A stretch of DNA of 42,683 bases, from positions 1 through 42,683 of the forward strand of contig DEQC01000016.1 of NCBI GenBank assembly GCA_002359055.1, given 5' to 3'. This DNA is from Flavobacteriales bacterium UBA3376 (GTDB taxonomy: Bacteria > Bacteroidota > Bacteroidia > Flavobacteriales > Weeksellaceae). The translations under genes were made by a program, and so were the position numbers. Below the pieces are notes generated by a model. The model saw nothing but the letters and a program-made list of their open reading frames with translations. It was not told the origin of the DNA and did not search any database. This document shows, piece after piece, positions 33,766 to 40,765 of this stretch; position 1 is the stretch's first letter; each line of letters opens with the position of its first letter.

Positions 33766-34505
33766 TTCAATTGATTTAAAGTGTTAATAAATGAGCTCTC
33801 GACTTGTTCGAATTCAATTTCATTCAAATTAAAGTTTCCATACCAAACATAATTGTAGAGATGAGAATTATTTGAAAAATCGGAATGTATTGGATTTTGT
33901 TTCAATTCCACTAAATAATCATAATTCGTTTTGTTTTTGTGCCAATTGATTAACTTTTTCTCCGTTAATCGCTGTAAAATCCATAAATAATAAAATCGGA
34001 TGGCCTTTCTATAATCAGATTCTGATTTTGCTTGTTTGACCAATTCATCAAAGTTTAATTCATCGATTTTCTCTGGATTGGACAATTCTAATTCTTGTGA
34101 AATATCGACTTTCACTTTCTTTTTTCTCCCACTGAAGCTAAATCCACCTTGATTTTTGAGCAAAGTATAAACAATAGCTAAAACCCCTAAAGCAATCAGG
34201 AAATAAAGTAGAAATTTGAAAAAGTTCATCGATAAATTGAGGGTAGGAAAGTTCCAGTTAGATTCTTTTTTAGTTTTAACTTCTTTATGATAATTGAATT
34301 TATTTCCTTTGTATTTTTCTTTGAAACTTTCATCGAGTTTTCGTTGAGTATAATCAAATGTTGTAGGTTCGGATGCTGGTTCGACAGCTTCATATATTTG
34401 TTCACTTGGTGGGGCTACGATAAATTCATCTGAATTTTGACCGAAGAGAAAATTCCAATAAAAAGTTAATATCAATCCCAAAAAAACAAATTTATAGCTT
34501 CTCAT
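33762..34505 (-). CDS. DUF4129 domain-containing protein
   Basis: About 247 residues: signal peptide (RSYKFVFLGLILTFYWNFLFG), an acidic and proline-containing periplasmic part, a transmembrane helix near 99-118 (LLYFLIALGVLAIVYTL), and a C-terminal DUF4129 helical domain with RKAIRFYYLWILQRL and YDYLVELK, typical of the family. It is believed to work with DUF58/MoxR. An in-frame ATG at 34517 is the alternative start. It overlaps DUF4350 by 4 bp. Confidence 0.83.
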   Translation of the reverse strand: MRSYKFVFLGLILTFYWNFLFGQNSDEFIVAPPSEQIYEAVEPASEPTTFDYTQRKLDESFKEKYKGNKFNYHKEVKTKKESNWNFPTLNLSMNFFKFLLYFLIALGVLAIVYTLLKNQGGFSFSGRKKKVKVDISQELELSNPEKIDELNFDELVKQAKSESDYRKAIRFYYLWILQRLTEKKLINWHKNKTNYDYLVELKQNPIHSDFSNNSHLYNYVWYGNFNLNEIEFEQVESSFINTLNQLK

Positions 34506-35502
34506 GACCGATTTCATTTAGTAAGATGGAAATGTCCTCTTGGTTCTTTTTATAAACTCTATGTGGATAAATCAAATAATACCAGCTGATCAAAGCCAAA
34601 CTTCCTAAAACAATAATAGAAGCGAGAAGTATAGGCATGTTTTTGGCGTACTGCGTCAAATATCCTTCTATAAATGCAGCTGCTAAAGTAAATGGAAATG
34701 TGCTGATAACTATTTTAATCGCTGCTTTTCCTTTTTGAAAAAAAGCTTGTTTTCTACTTAAAATTCCTGGGAAAAGATAACTGGTTCCCATCAAAATTCC
34801 AGCACCTATTTCTATACACATTGCAAATATCTCCATTGCTCCATGCATCCAAATCGTTCTTAGGGAAAGAAAGAAATATCCTTTTTCATAAAACATATAC
34901 TGAAAACTTCCAACCATCACTCCATTGACCAACATAAAATAAAGCGATCCAATTCCACCGAAAATTCCATAAATGAAGGCCATGAGTCCTACGCGAAGAT
35001 TATTGAATGCGATATGAAAAAAACTGTTGAAATCCCCAAAAACACTCGTGTTGTTGTACACTGCCAATGGATCACCATTTTCTATATTTCTCTCGGTCAT
35101 ATTTACATAATCATCACCCAAAAATGAACGAACGAATTCAGGTTCATAGATGGCTGAAAAAGCACCTATCAAAACCATAAGGAAAAATACAGCAAATGAA
35201 AAGTAAAAGTATTTGCGGTACTGATACATGATCAATGGAATTTCTAATTTCCAAAATTGCATAAAACCTTTGTCCTTTGATTGGTGTCCATAGATTTTAT
35301 GATAAGCTGTTGTCGTGATTGCATTTAGATATTGGATCACTTTGCTTTTTGGATAATAAGTTTGCGCATAAGCCAAATCGTTGTTCACTTGAATAAATAA
35401 TTCAGCTAATTTTTCTGGCTTATGTTTGTTGGAATTGTATAAAGTTCTCTCAAATTCCAACCATTTCTCTTTGTTTTGTTTTATAAATGCAGCTTCTCTC
35501 AA
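34492..35502 (-). CDS. Stage II sporulation protein M family (SpoIIM-like, DUF95)
   Basis: About 336 residues from the TTG at 35502, giving MREAAFIKQNKEKWLEFE, the standard Bacteroidota N-terminus. The frame is open back to 35601 but the upstream 33 residues do not fit the family. About five transmembrane helices follow the cytosolic helical head (HKPEKLAELFIQVNNDLAYA), with the family motifs NLRVGLMAFIYG, MVGSFQYMFY and HGAMEIFAMCIEIGAG. Non-sporulating bacteria keep it beside RDD and MoxR/DUF58 genes; the function is unknown. First gene of the leftward operon. Confidence 0.87.
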   Translation of the reverse strand: MREAAFIKQNKEKWLEFERTLYNSNKHKPEKLAELFIQVNNDLAYAQTYYPKSKVIQYLNAITTTAYHKIYGHQSKDKGFMQFWKLEIPLIMYQYRKYFYFSFAVFFLMVLIGAFSAIYEPEFVRSFLGDDYVNMTERNIENGDPLAVYNNTSVFGDFNSFFHIAFNNLRVGLMAFIYGIFGGIGSLYFMLVNGVMVGSFQYMFYEKGYFFLSLRTIWMHGAMEIFAMCIEIGAGILMGTSYLFPGILSRKQAFFQKGKAAIKIVISTFPFTLAAAFIEGYLTQYAKNMPILLASIIVLGSLALISWYYLIYPHRVYKKNQEDISILLNEIGHEKL

Positions 35503-35535
35503 GTTGTTAATCAATAAGAAATTCCAATGCGTAGG

Positions 35536-35567
35536 TAAATATATAAAGTTCAATGAGATTTGATCAA
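35536..35567 (-). promoter_or_regulatory. Possible promoter for the SpoIIM-MoxR-DUF58 operon
   Basis: Read leftward: TTG at 35567-35565, a 21-bp spacer, then TATATTTA at 35543-35536, one base off TAnnTTTG. It would start transcription just upstream of the TTG start at 35502. Confidence 0.35.
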
Positions 35568-35680
35568 TAATTAGATTGAATTTTAAATAAACATCAAACA
35601 ACTATGAATGTCAGAAATTTTTAACAATTTCAAAATAATCTTTACTATATTTAAAATCAACTTGTTAAAACACATAGACC

Positions 35681-36928
35681 ATGAGAACACATTTATTTTT
35701 ATTATTAATGATTTTTAGTTTTACCTTAAGTAAAGCGCAGTGGGTGGAAATTGACACCGGTTTTGATGTACCTTTTTATGCGGATGTATTTGCGGTAAAT
35801 TCAGAAGTTGCATTTGTTACAGGTCAAAATGGATTACTACTTAAAACATCAGATGGTGGGGAAACCTGGGAACAAAAAGATTCGGGAACAGATTTAAATT
35901 TAGGTAAAATTCAATTCATTACACCTCAAATTGGATTTGTTACAGGTGCAAATGGCCATTTGATTAAGACAGAAGATGGTGGAGAAACTTGGGAACTAAA
36001 GAGCATTGAAGGAGTTGGAACTATTTGGGGGATGTCCTTTGTCAATGAAGATTTATTTTTTCTATCCGGTCTTGATTTAGATTTAAACTCAATCATAATT
36101 AAAAGTACAGATGGAGGAGATAATTGGGAAATAACCTCAGTAACACTTCCTGTTCAAAAATTAAATGAGATTCAGTTTTTTAATGAGGAAATCGGTTATG
36201 CTTCAACCACTATTGGATATCCGGGCTATAATCATGGGATTCTCAAAACTGAAGATGGTGGAGCAAATTGGATGCAACTTGAAAACACTTATTACCCCTT
36301 TCAATTTATAGATGAAAACACAGGTTTTTGTTATCCGGACGGTTTATTTAAAACAGTTGATGGTGGCTATAATTTTGAACCCTTAGGCTGTGGAGGAGGA
36401 TGGGGTTATATTAGTATGTATGTAGTTAATGAAAACAATGCTTGGGGGATTTTAGATGGTTTATTTGATGGAGACGGCTCAACACGAGGTATCGTAAAGG
36501 ATTATATTTTAGAAGATGGTACATGTATTCAGGAGATTTGGTATGATGATGATCCTTGGATGAATATGAATACTATCCATTTTTCCGATGAAAATACAGG
36601 CTATATTGTCGGTTACAGGCATGGAAATCCCACTATATGGAAAAACAGCACAGGTATCAATACAATGAGTACCGCTGAACAGGTTGAAACAGCTAAGATT
36701 AAAGTTTATCCTAATCCGGCTTCTGATGTTTTGAATATAGATTTAGGCAAAACTTTTACAGAAATAAAAGTTAGTTTGAGTGATGTAAGTGGAAAACAAT
36801 TCATTTCAGAAACGCATAAGCAAAAAGATAAACTTTCAATACATACCCAAACTTTACCCAAAGGAGTTTATGTGCTTTCGATTCAAACTTCTCAACACAT
36901 GTTTAATAAAAAAATCATCATCAACTAA
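35681..36928 (+). CDS. Ycf48/BNR-repeat secreted protein with T9SS type A sorting domain
   Basis: A 415-residue protein. Signal peptide 1-19 (ending SKAQ), then four to five repeats built on the pattern G-x-I/L-L/I-K-T-x-D-G-G-x-x-W (TSDGGETWEQ, TEDGGETWEL, STDGGDNWEI, TEDGGANWMQ), the Asp-box bladed fold of BNR/Ycf48-like (sortilin/sialidase-type) propellers. The C-terminus is a type A sorting domain: KIKVYPNPASDVLNI, LSDVSGKQF, then LPKGVYVLSIQT and KKIIIN. The cargo function is unknown. It sits between spoIIM and rdd, which are normally adjacent and divergent, so it looks like a later arrival. Confidence 0.83.
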   Translation: MRTHLFLLLMIFSFTLSKAQWVEIDTGFDVPFYADVFAVNSEVAFVTGQNGLLLKTSDGGETWEQKDSGTDLNLGKIQFITPQIGFVTGANGHLIKTEDGGETWELKSIEGVGTIWGMSFVNEDLFFLSGLDLDLNSIIIKSTDGGDNWEITSVTLPVQKLNEIQFFNEEIGYASTTIGYPGYNHGILKTEDGGANWMQLENTYYPFQFIDENTGFCYPDGLFKTVDGGYNFEPLGCGGGWGYISMYVVNENNAWGILDGLFDGDGSTRGIVKDYILEDGTCIQEIWYDDDPWMNMNTIHFSDENTGYIVGYRHGNPTIWKNSTGINTMSTAEQVETAKIKVYPNPASDVLNIDLGKTFTEIKVSLSDVSGKQFISETHKQKDKLSIHTQTLPKGVYVLSIQTSQHMFNKKIIIN

Positions 36929-36940
36929 AACTCTCTCACC

Positions 36941-36997
36941 ATGAAAAAATATTTATTGGTTGTATGGCTTTTTATGGTCAGTACTTTCTCTTCTTAG
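36941..36997 (+). pseudogene. Orphan signal-peptide stub (18 codons)
   Basis: Thirteen bases after the Ycf48-like gene an ATG opens a frame reading MKKYLLVVWLFMVSTFSS and then stops (TAG). The sequence is a textbook signal peptide with nothing behind it. No continuation in another frame was recognised in the ~110 bp before rdd. The best reading is the remnant of a secreted-protein gene, perhaps once in tandem with its neighbour. A functional micropeptide is a less likely alternative. Confidence 0.5.
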
Positions 36998-37030
36998 TAA
37001 AAACAAATTTCTCTTAAAGTTTACATCACT

Positions 37031-37038
37031 TAATTTTG
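37031..37038 (+). promoter_or_regulatory. -7 element for rdd
   Basis: TAATTTTG matches TAnnTTTG and lies 68 bp before the rdd ATG at 37107. The leader would contain the hairpin at 37071-37096. Confidence 0.42.
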
Positions 37039-37070
37039 TAATTTTACCCACGAACTCATTCGTTCAGTTA

Positions 37071-37096
37071 TTGAAGTTCATTAAAAATGAATTCAA
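37071..37096 (+). promoter_or_regulatory. Hairpin in the rdd leader
   Basis: TTGAA and TTCATT (37071-37082, with one bulged G) pair with AATGAATTCAA (37086-37096) around an AAA loop, ending 10 bp before the rdd start codon. No T-run follows. It could shield the translation start. Confidence 0.35.
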
Positions 37097-37106
37097 TGTA
37101 AAGAAT

Positions 37107-37937
37107 ATGAAAGCAATATCTATCAGAACACCGATGAATGTAAACGTGGAAGCAAAATTTGCGAGTCCAGGTTCGCGTATATTATCATTTCTGATTGATT
37201 TGTTTATTATTTTCATCTACTTTAGAGCTATTGTTTTTTTATTTGATAGCGTTCTGAATTACCATTTTTATGATCTTGGATCAGAAGCCTACGATATAAA
37301 CATGTTTTACGGTACGCTATTCACTATCACTCTTTTTCCAGCATTTTTTTATTCATTATGGACAGAAATGTTATTCAACGGACAAACGATTGGTAAAATG
37401 GTAACTGGAATTCGAGTTGTGAAAATCAATGGTTATAAAGCCGGCTTTTCTGAATATTTCACCCGTTGGGCATTTCGTTTGATCGACTTTTGGACGGGAT
37501 TCTTTTTAATTTTATTTATGATTCCAATTTTAGGTGAAATTACTGCATTGGTTGTTGGTGGGGTAATGTTGCTCGCTTCAGGATTGGTCGCATTAATATT
37601 TGTAGCTCAAACAAAAAATTCTCAACGATTGGGAGATGTAGTGGCAGGCACAACAGTATTAAAATTAAAAGAAAAACACTCGATTGATAGTACTATATTG
37701 GTAGAAATAGAAGAGGATTATGTTCCTCGATTTCCTCAGGTGAAATTATTGACCGATAAAGATGCGAGAATCATAAAAGATACCTTTCTCATTGCCAAAA
37801 AGAAAAGAGATTATGCAACTATGAGGCGTTTGAAACGTAAACTTGAAACTGTGATGGATATGCAGAGCGATATGAGGGCGCAAGAGTTTATAGAAACGGT
37901 GATGAAGGATTTTAATTATTACACACAAAAACTTTAA
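37107..37937 (+). CDS. RDD family membrane protein
   Basis: A 276-residue protein from the ATG at 37107, which gives MKAISIRTPMNVNVEAKFAS. The open frame extends upstream to 36960, but that stretch overlaps the stub and the -7 element. Three to four transmembrane helices carry the RDD signature: SRILSFLIDLF (Arg24, Asp31), NGQTIGKMVTGIRVV, and FTRWAFRLIDFW. The C-terminal 90 residues are cytosolic and charged. RDD proteins are of uncertain, possibly transport, function. In Bacteroidota it usually pairs with a divergent SpoIIM gene. The Nudix gene follows after 3 bp. Confidence 0.84.
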   Translation: MKAISIRTPMNVNVEAKFASPGSRILSFLIDLFIIFIYFRAIVFLFDSVLNYHFYDLGSEAYDINMFYGTLFTITLFPAFFYSLWTEMLFNGQTIGKMVTGIRVVKINGYKAGFSEYFTRWAFRLIDFWTGFFLILFMIPILGEITALVVGGVMLLASGLVALIFVAQTKNSQRLGDVVAGTTVLKLKEKHSIDSTILVEIEEDYVPRFPQVKLLTDKDARIIKDTFLIAKKKRDYATMRRLKRKLETVMDMQSDMRAQEFIETVMKDFNYYTQKL

Positions 37938-37940
37938 AAA

Positions 37941-38570
37941 TTGTTTTTAGAAGATTTAAGAGAGAAATTAGAGAATTACGAATTAGATTTACCGGGCGTG
38001 GATGCACAACTCAAACTTTCTCCACCTTACCGAGAATATCCGGATTTAGAAGAAGTGAAGAAGACAAATCCAAGGATAGCGGCCGTATTGATTATGTTGT
38101 ACGAAAATGAAGAAGGAAACATCGAATTTCCAATTATTTTAAGACAAATCTACAACGGCGTACATTCCAATCAATTTTCATTGCCCGGAGGAACTTTCGA
38201 ACCAGAAGATATCAATTTATCTTATACAGCCATAAGAGAAACGGTCGAAGAGATAGGAGTAGAGGAGGAAAATATTGAAATTATCAAACAATTGACCGAA
38301 TTATACATAGCTCCCAGCAACTTTTTGGTGTACCCATTCATCGGAATTCATTATGGTGTTCCAGAATTCATCGCAGAAGAAAGAGAAGTTTTAGAAGTTA
38401 TACCATTGGACTTGGAAGCTTTTTTAGCAGCAGAACCAGAAATTTTCGACAAAAGTTTTTCAGAATATATAGTTGAGATTCCAGGTTATAAGTTAGGAGA
38501 AGATGCTTACATTTGGGGCGCAACAGCAATGATTCTAAGTGAGTTCGCTTCATTGCTAGAAAAGCTTTAA
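37941..38570 (+). CDS. Nudix hydrolase, CoA-diphosphatase type
   Basis: A 209-residue protein. The Nudix box lies at about 83-107: GGTFEPEDINLSYTAIRE then TVEEIGV, with R99-E100, E103-E104 and G106. The G-x5-D-x8-RE spacing is the UPF0035/NUDT7 form, found in coenzyme A diphosphatases. The upstream SNQFSLPGG also fits. It would cleave a nucleoside diphosphate linked to X; the natural substrate is not fixed by sequence. It has to start at TTG 37941, because the next in-frame ATG is at codon 52. It lies 3 bp after rdd. Confidence 0.85.
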   Translation: MFLEDLREKLENYELDLPGVDAQLKLSPPYREYPDLEEVKKTNPRIAAVLIMLYENEEGNIEFPIILRQIYNGVHSNQFSLPGGTFEPEDINLSYTAIRETVEEIGVEEENIEIIKQLTELYIAPSNFLVYPFIGIHYGVPEFIAEEREVLEVIPLDLEAFLAAEPEIFDKSFSEYIVEIPGYKLGEDAYIWGATAMILSEFASLLEKL

Positions 38571-38575
38571 ATTTG
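38568..38575 (+). promoter_or_regulatory. -7 element for the PlsC-like gene
   Basis: TAAATTTG followed by CA matches TAnnTTTG; it overlaps the Nudix stop codon and lies 25 bp before the PlsC-like start. Confidence 0.5.
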
Positions 38576-38600
38576 CATTTTAATTAAACTACAAAAAGGA

Positions 38601-39416
38601 ATGGGTAAACAGAAAGCGGTTAAGAAAAATGTGTATAGAGATGCTTTCGGACATCTATATTTTTTGAAGAGAAGTTTAATTTTCATTCTCGGAGCATTTA
38701 CTTATAATAGATACAATGGTTATAATAAATTAGAAGTTTCAGGAACAGAAAATTTAGTCGATCTTCCAGATACAAACGTTTTGTTTGTGTCCAACCATCA
38801 AACTTATTTTGCTGATGTATTTGCAATGTATCACGTGTTTTGTTCATTGAAAAATGGATTTATAAACACTATAAAAAATCCGGTTTATTTACTGAATCCA
38901 AAAATTGATTTTTATTATATAGCCGCTGAAGAAACGATGAAAAATAACTTTTTGACCAAGTTGTTTGCTTATACAGGTGCTATCATGGTGAAAAGAACTT
39001 GGAGAGAAGCTGGAAAAGAAATCAATCGAAAAGTAAATATTAATGAAGTTACAAATATCGAAAAAGCTTTGGAAAACGGTTGGGTAGTTACTTTCCCTCA
39101 AGGTACAACAACTGCATTTGCACCGGGGAGAAGGGGAACTGCACTCATCGTTAGAAAATCAAAACCTATAGTCGTTCCTGTTGTAATCGATGGGTTTAGA
39201 AGAGCTTTTGATAAAAAAGGCTTGAAACTCAAAAAGTTAGGAGTGAAAGCTACGATGAAATTCAAAGATCCTATCGATATTGATTATGAAAATGATTCGA
39301 ATGAAGAAATAATGAAAAAAATTATGGACGCAATCGAACAATCACCAGAGTTTTTGAAAGTGAAACCGATAGATGAAATCGTTCAAGATAGGGAATTACA
39401 TGATTTTTTTGACTAA
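38601..39416 (+). CDS. Lysophospholipid acyltransferase family protein (PlsC-like)
   Basis: A 271-residue membrane-associated protein of the LPLAT superfamily: SNHQTYFADV at 64-73 (His66 then Asp72) in place of the canonical H-x4-D, a middle with YTGAIMVKRTW, FPQGTTTAFAPGRRGTA at 165-181 in place of FPEGTR, and VVPVVIDGF near 191. The spacing H-x5-D and the Q for E are seen in both motifs, so it is a divergent member. It probably transfers acyl chains to a lysophospholipid or glycerolipid; the substrate is uncertain. The stop TAA overlaps the mpl ATG by one base, so the two are coupled. Confidence 0.84.
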   Translation: MGKQKAVKKNVYRDAFGHLYFLKRSLIFILGAFTYNRYNGYNKLEVSGTENLVDLPDTNVLFVSNHQTYFADVFAMYHVFCSLKNGFINTIKNPVYLLNPKIDFYYIAAEETMKNNFLTKLFAYTGAIMVKRTWREAGKEINRKVNINEVTNIEKALENGWVVTFPQGTTTAFAPGRRGTALIVRKSKPIVVPVVIDGFRRAFDKKGLKLKKLGVKATMKFKDPIDIDYENDSNEEIMKKIMDAIEQSPEFLKVKPIDEIVQDRELHDFFD

Positions 39417-40765
39417 TGAAAAAAGTACATTTTATAGCGATAGGTGGAAGTGCAATGCATAATTTGGCAATCGCCTTGCACGAAAAGGGATATGAAGTAA
39501 CTGGATCTGATGATGCGATTTTCGAACCTTCTGCCAGTAGATTGGAAAAACGAGGTCTTCTACCCAAAAAATTGGGATGGTTTCCTGAAAAAATCACTTC
39601 GGATTTGGATGCAGTTATTTTAGGTATGCATGCACATGCCGATAATCCCGAAATGATAAAAGCGCAAGAATTAGGTCTGAAAATTTATTCCTATCCTGAA
39701 TATCTTTACGAACAATCCAAAGAAAAAACCCGTGTGGTTATCGCAGGTTCTCATGGCAAAACTACCATAACTTCCATGGTGCTTCATGTGTTGAATTATC
39801 ACGACAAAGAAGTCGATTATATGGTCGGTGCGCAATTGGAAGGCTTTGATGTGATGGTTCGACTCACTGAAGAAAATGATTTTATGGTGATGGAAGGCGA
39901 TGAATATCTATCATCGACTTTGGATAGACGACCGAAAATTCTTTTGTATCAACCCAACATTGCTCTCATCAGTGGAATTGCTTGGGACCATGTCAATGTG
40001 TTTCCGACTTTCGAGAATTATGTAGAACAATTCAGACTTTTTGTAGAAAGCATCATCGAAGGAGGAGTTTTGATTTATAATGAAGAAGATGAAGAACTGA
40101 AAAAAATCGTGTATGCAACAGAAAAAGCGATAAAAAAGTTTCCTTACAAAGTTCCTGAACATTTTATAGACAATGGGATTACTTATTTAAACACATTCGA
40201 AGGACCAATTCCTTTGGAAATTTTCGGTGATCATAATTTGAGTAATTTGGAAGGAGCAAGATTGATTTGTAATCAATTGGGAATTATGGACGATGATTTT
40301 TATGAAGCCATACAAAGTTTTAAAGGTGCTTCTAAACGTTTGGAATTGATCCGTAGAACTCCTGAATTTGTTGCTTACAAAGATTTCGCTCATGCACCAT
40401 CCAAAGTGGTTTCGACTACCAATGCCATGAAAAATCAGTTTCCTGACAAAGAAATCATCGCTTGTTTAGAATTGCATACTTATAGTAGTTTGAATCCTAA
40501 ATTTTTGACCGAATACGAAGGTGCTTTGGAAAAAGCGGATCATAAAATAGTTTATTACAATCCAGAAGCTTTGAAAATCAAAAGGATGGAACCGATCACT
40601 GCCGAAGATATAAAAACTTCTTTTGCTGATGATGAAATTGAGGTTGTTACCAATTCCGATGAATTGAAATTGCATTTGGAGAAAATGGATAGGAAAAATA
40701 AGGTGTTTTTGATGATGAGTTCTGCGAATTTTGGTGGAATTGATTTAAATGAACTATTTACTTAA
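39416..40765 (+). CDS. mpl: UDP-N-acetylmuramate:L-Ala-gamma-D-Glu-meso-Dap ligase (murein peptide ligase)
   Basis: A 449-residue Mur-ligase. It starts MKKVHFIAIGGSAMHNLAIAL, has the ATP-binding IAGSHGKTTITS (HGKTT at 113-117), VMEGDEYLSS, GIAWDHVNVFPT, and the YKDFAHAPSKV motif of the Mpl/MurC family. Mpl reattaches recycled tripeptide to UDP-MurNAc, saving peptidoglycan parts. The closely related MurC is ruled out by the EGDEYLSS and DFAHAPSK pattern. It is convergent with recQ and overlaps it by 8 bp. Confidence 0.93.
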   Translation: MKKVHFIAIGGSAMHNLAIALHEKGYEVTGSDDAIFEPSASRLEKRGLLPKKLGWFPEKITSDLDAVILGMHAHADNPEMIKAQELGLKIYSYPEYLYEQSKEKTRVVIAGSHGKTTITSMVLHVLNYHDKEVDYMVGAQLEGFDVMVRLTEENDFMVMEGDEYLSSTLDRRPKILLYQPNIALISGIAWDHVNVFPTFENYVEQFRLFVESIIEGGVLIYNEEDEELKKIVYATEKAIKKFPYKVPEHFIDNGITYLNTFEGPIPLEIFGDHNLSNLEGARLICNQLGIMDDDFYEAIQSFKGASKRLELIRRTPEFVAYKDFAHAPSKVVSTTNAMKNQFPDKEIIACLELHTYSSLNPKFLTEYEGALEKADHKIVYYNPEALKIKRMEPITAEDIKTSFADDEIEVVTNSDELKLHLEKMDRKNKVFLMMSSANFGGIDLNELFT

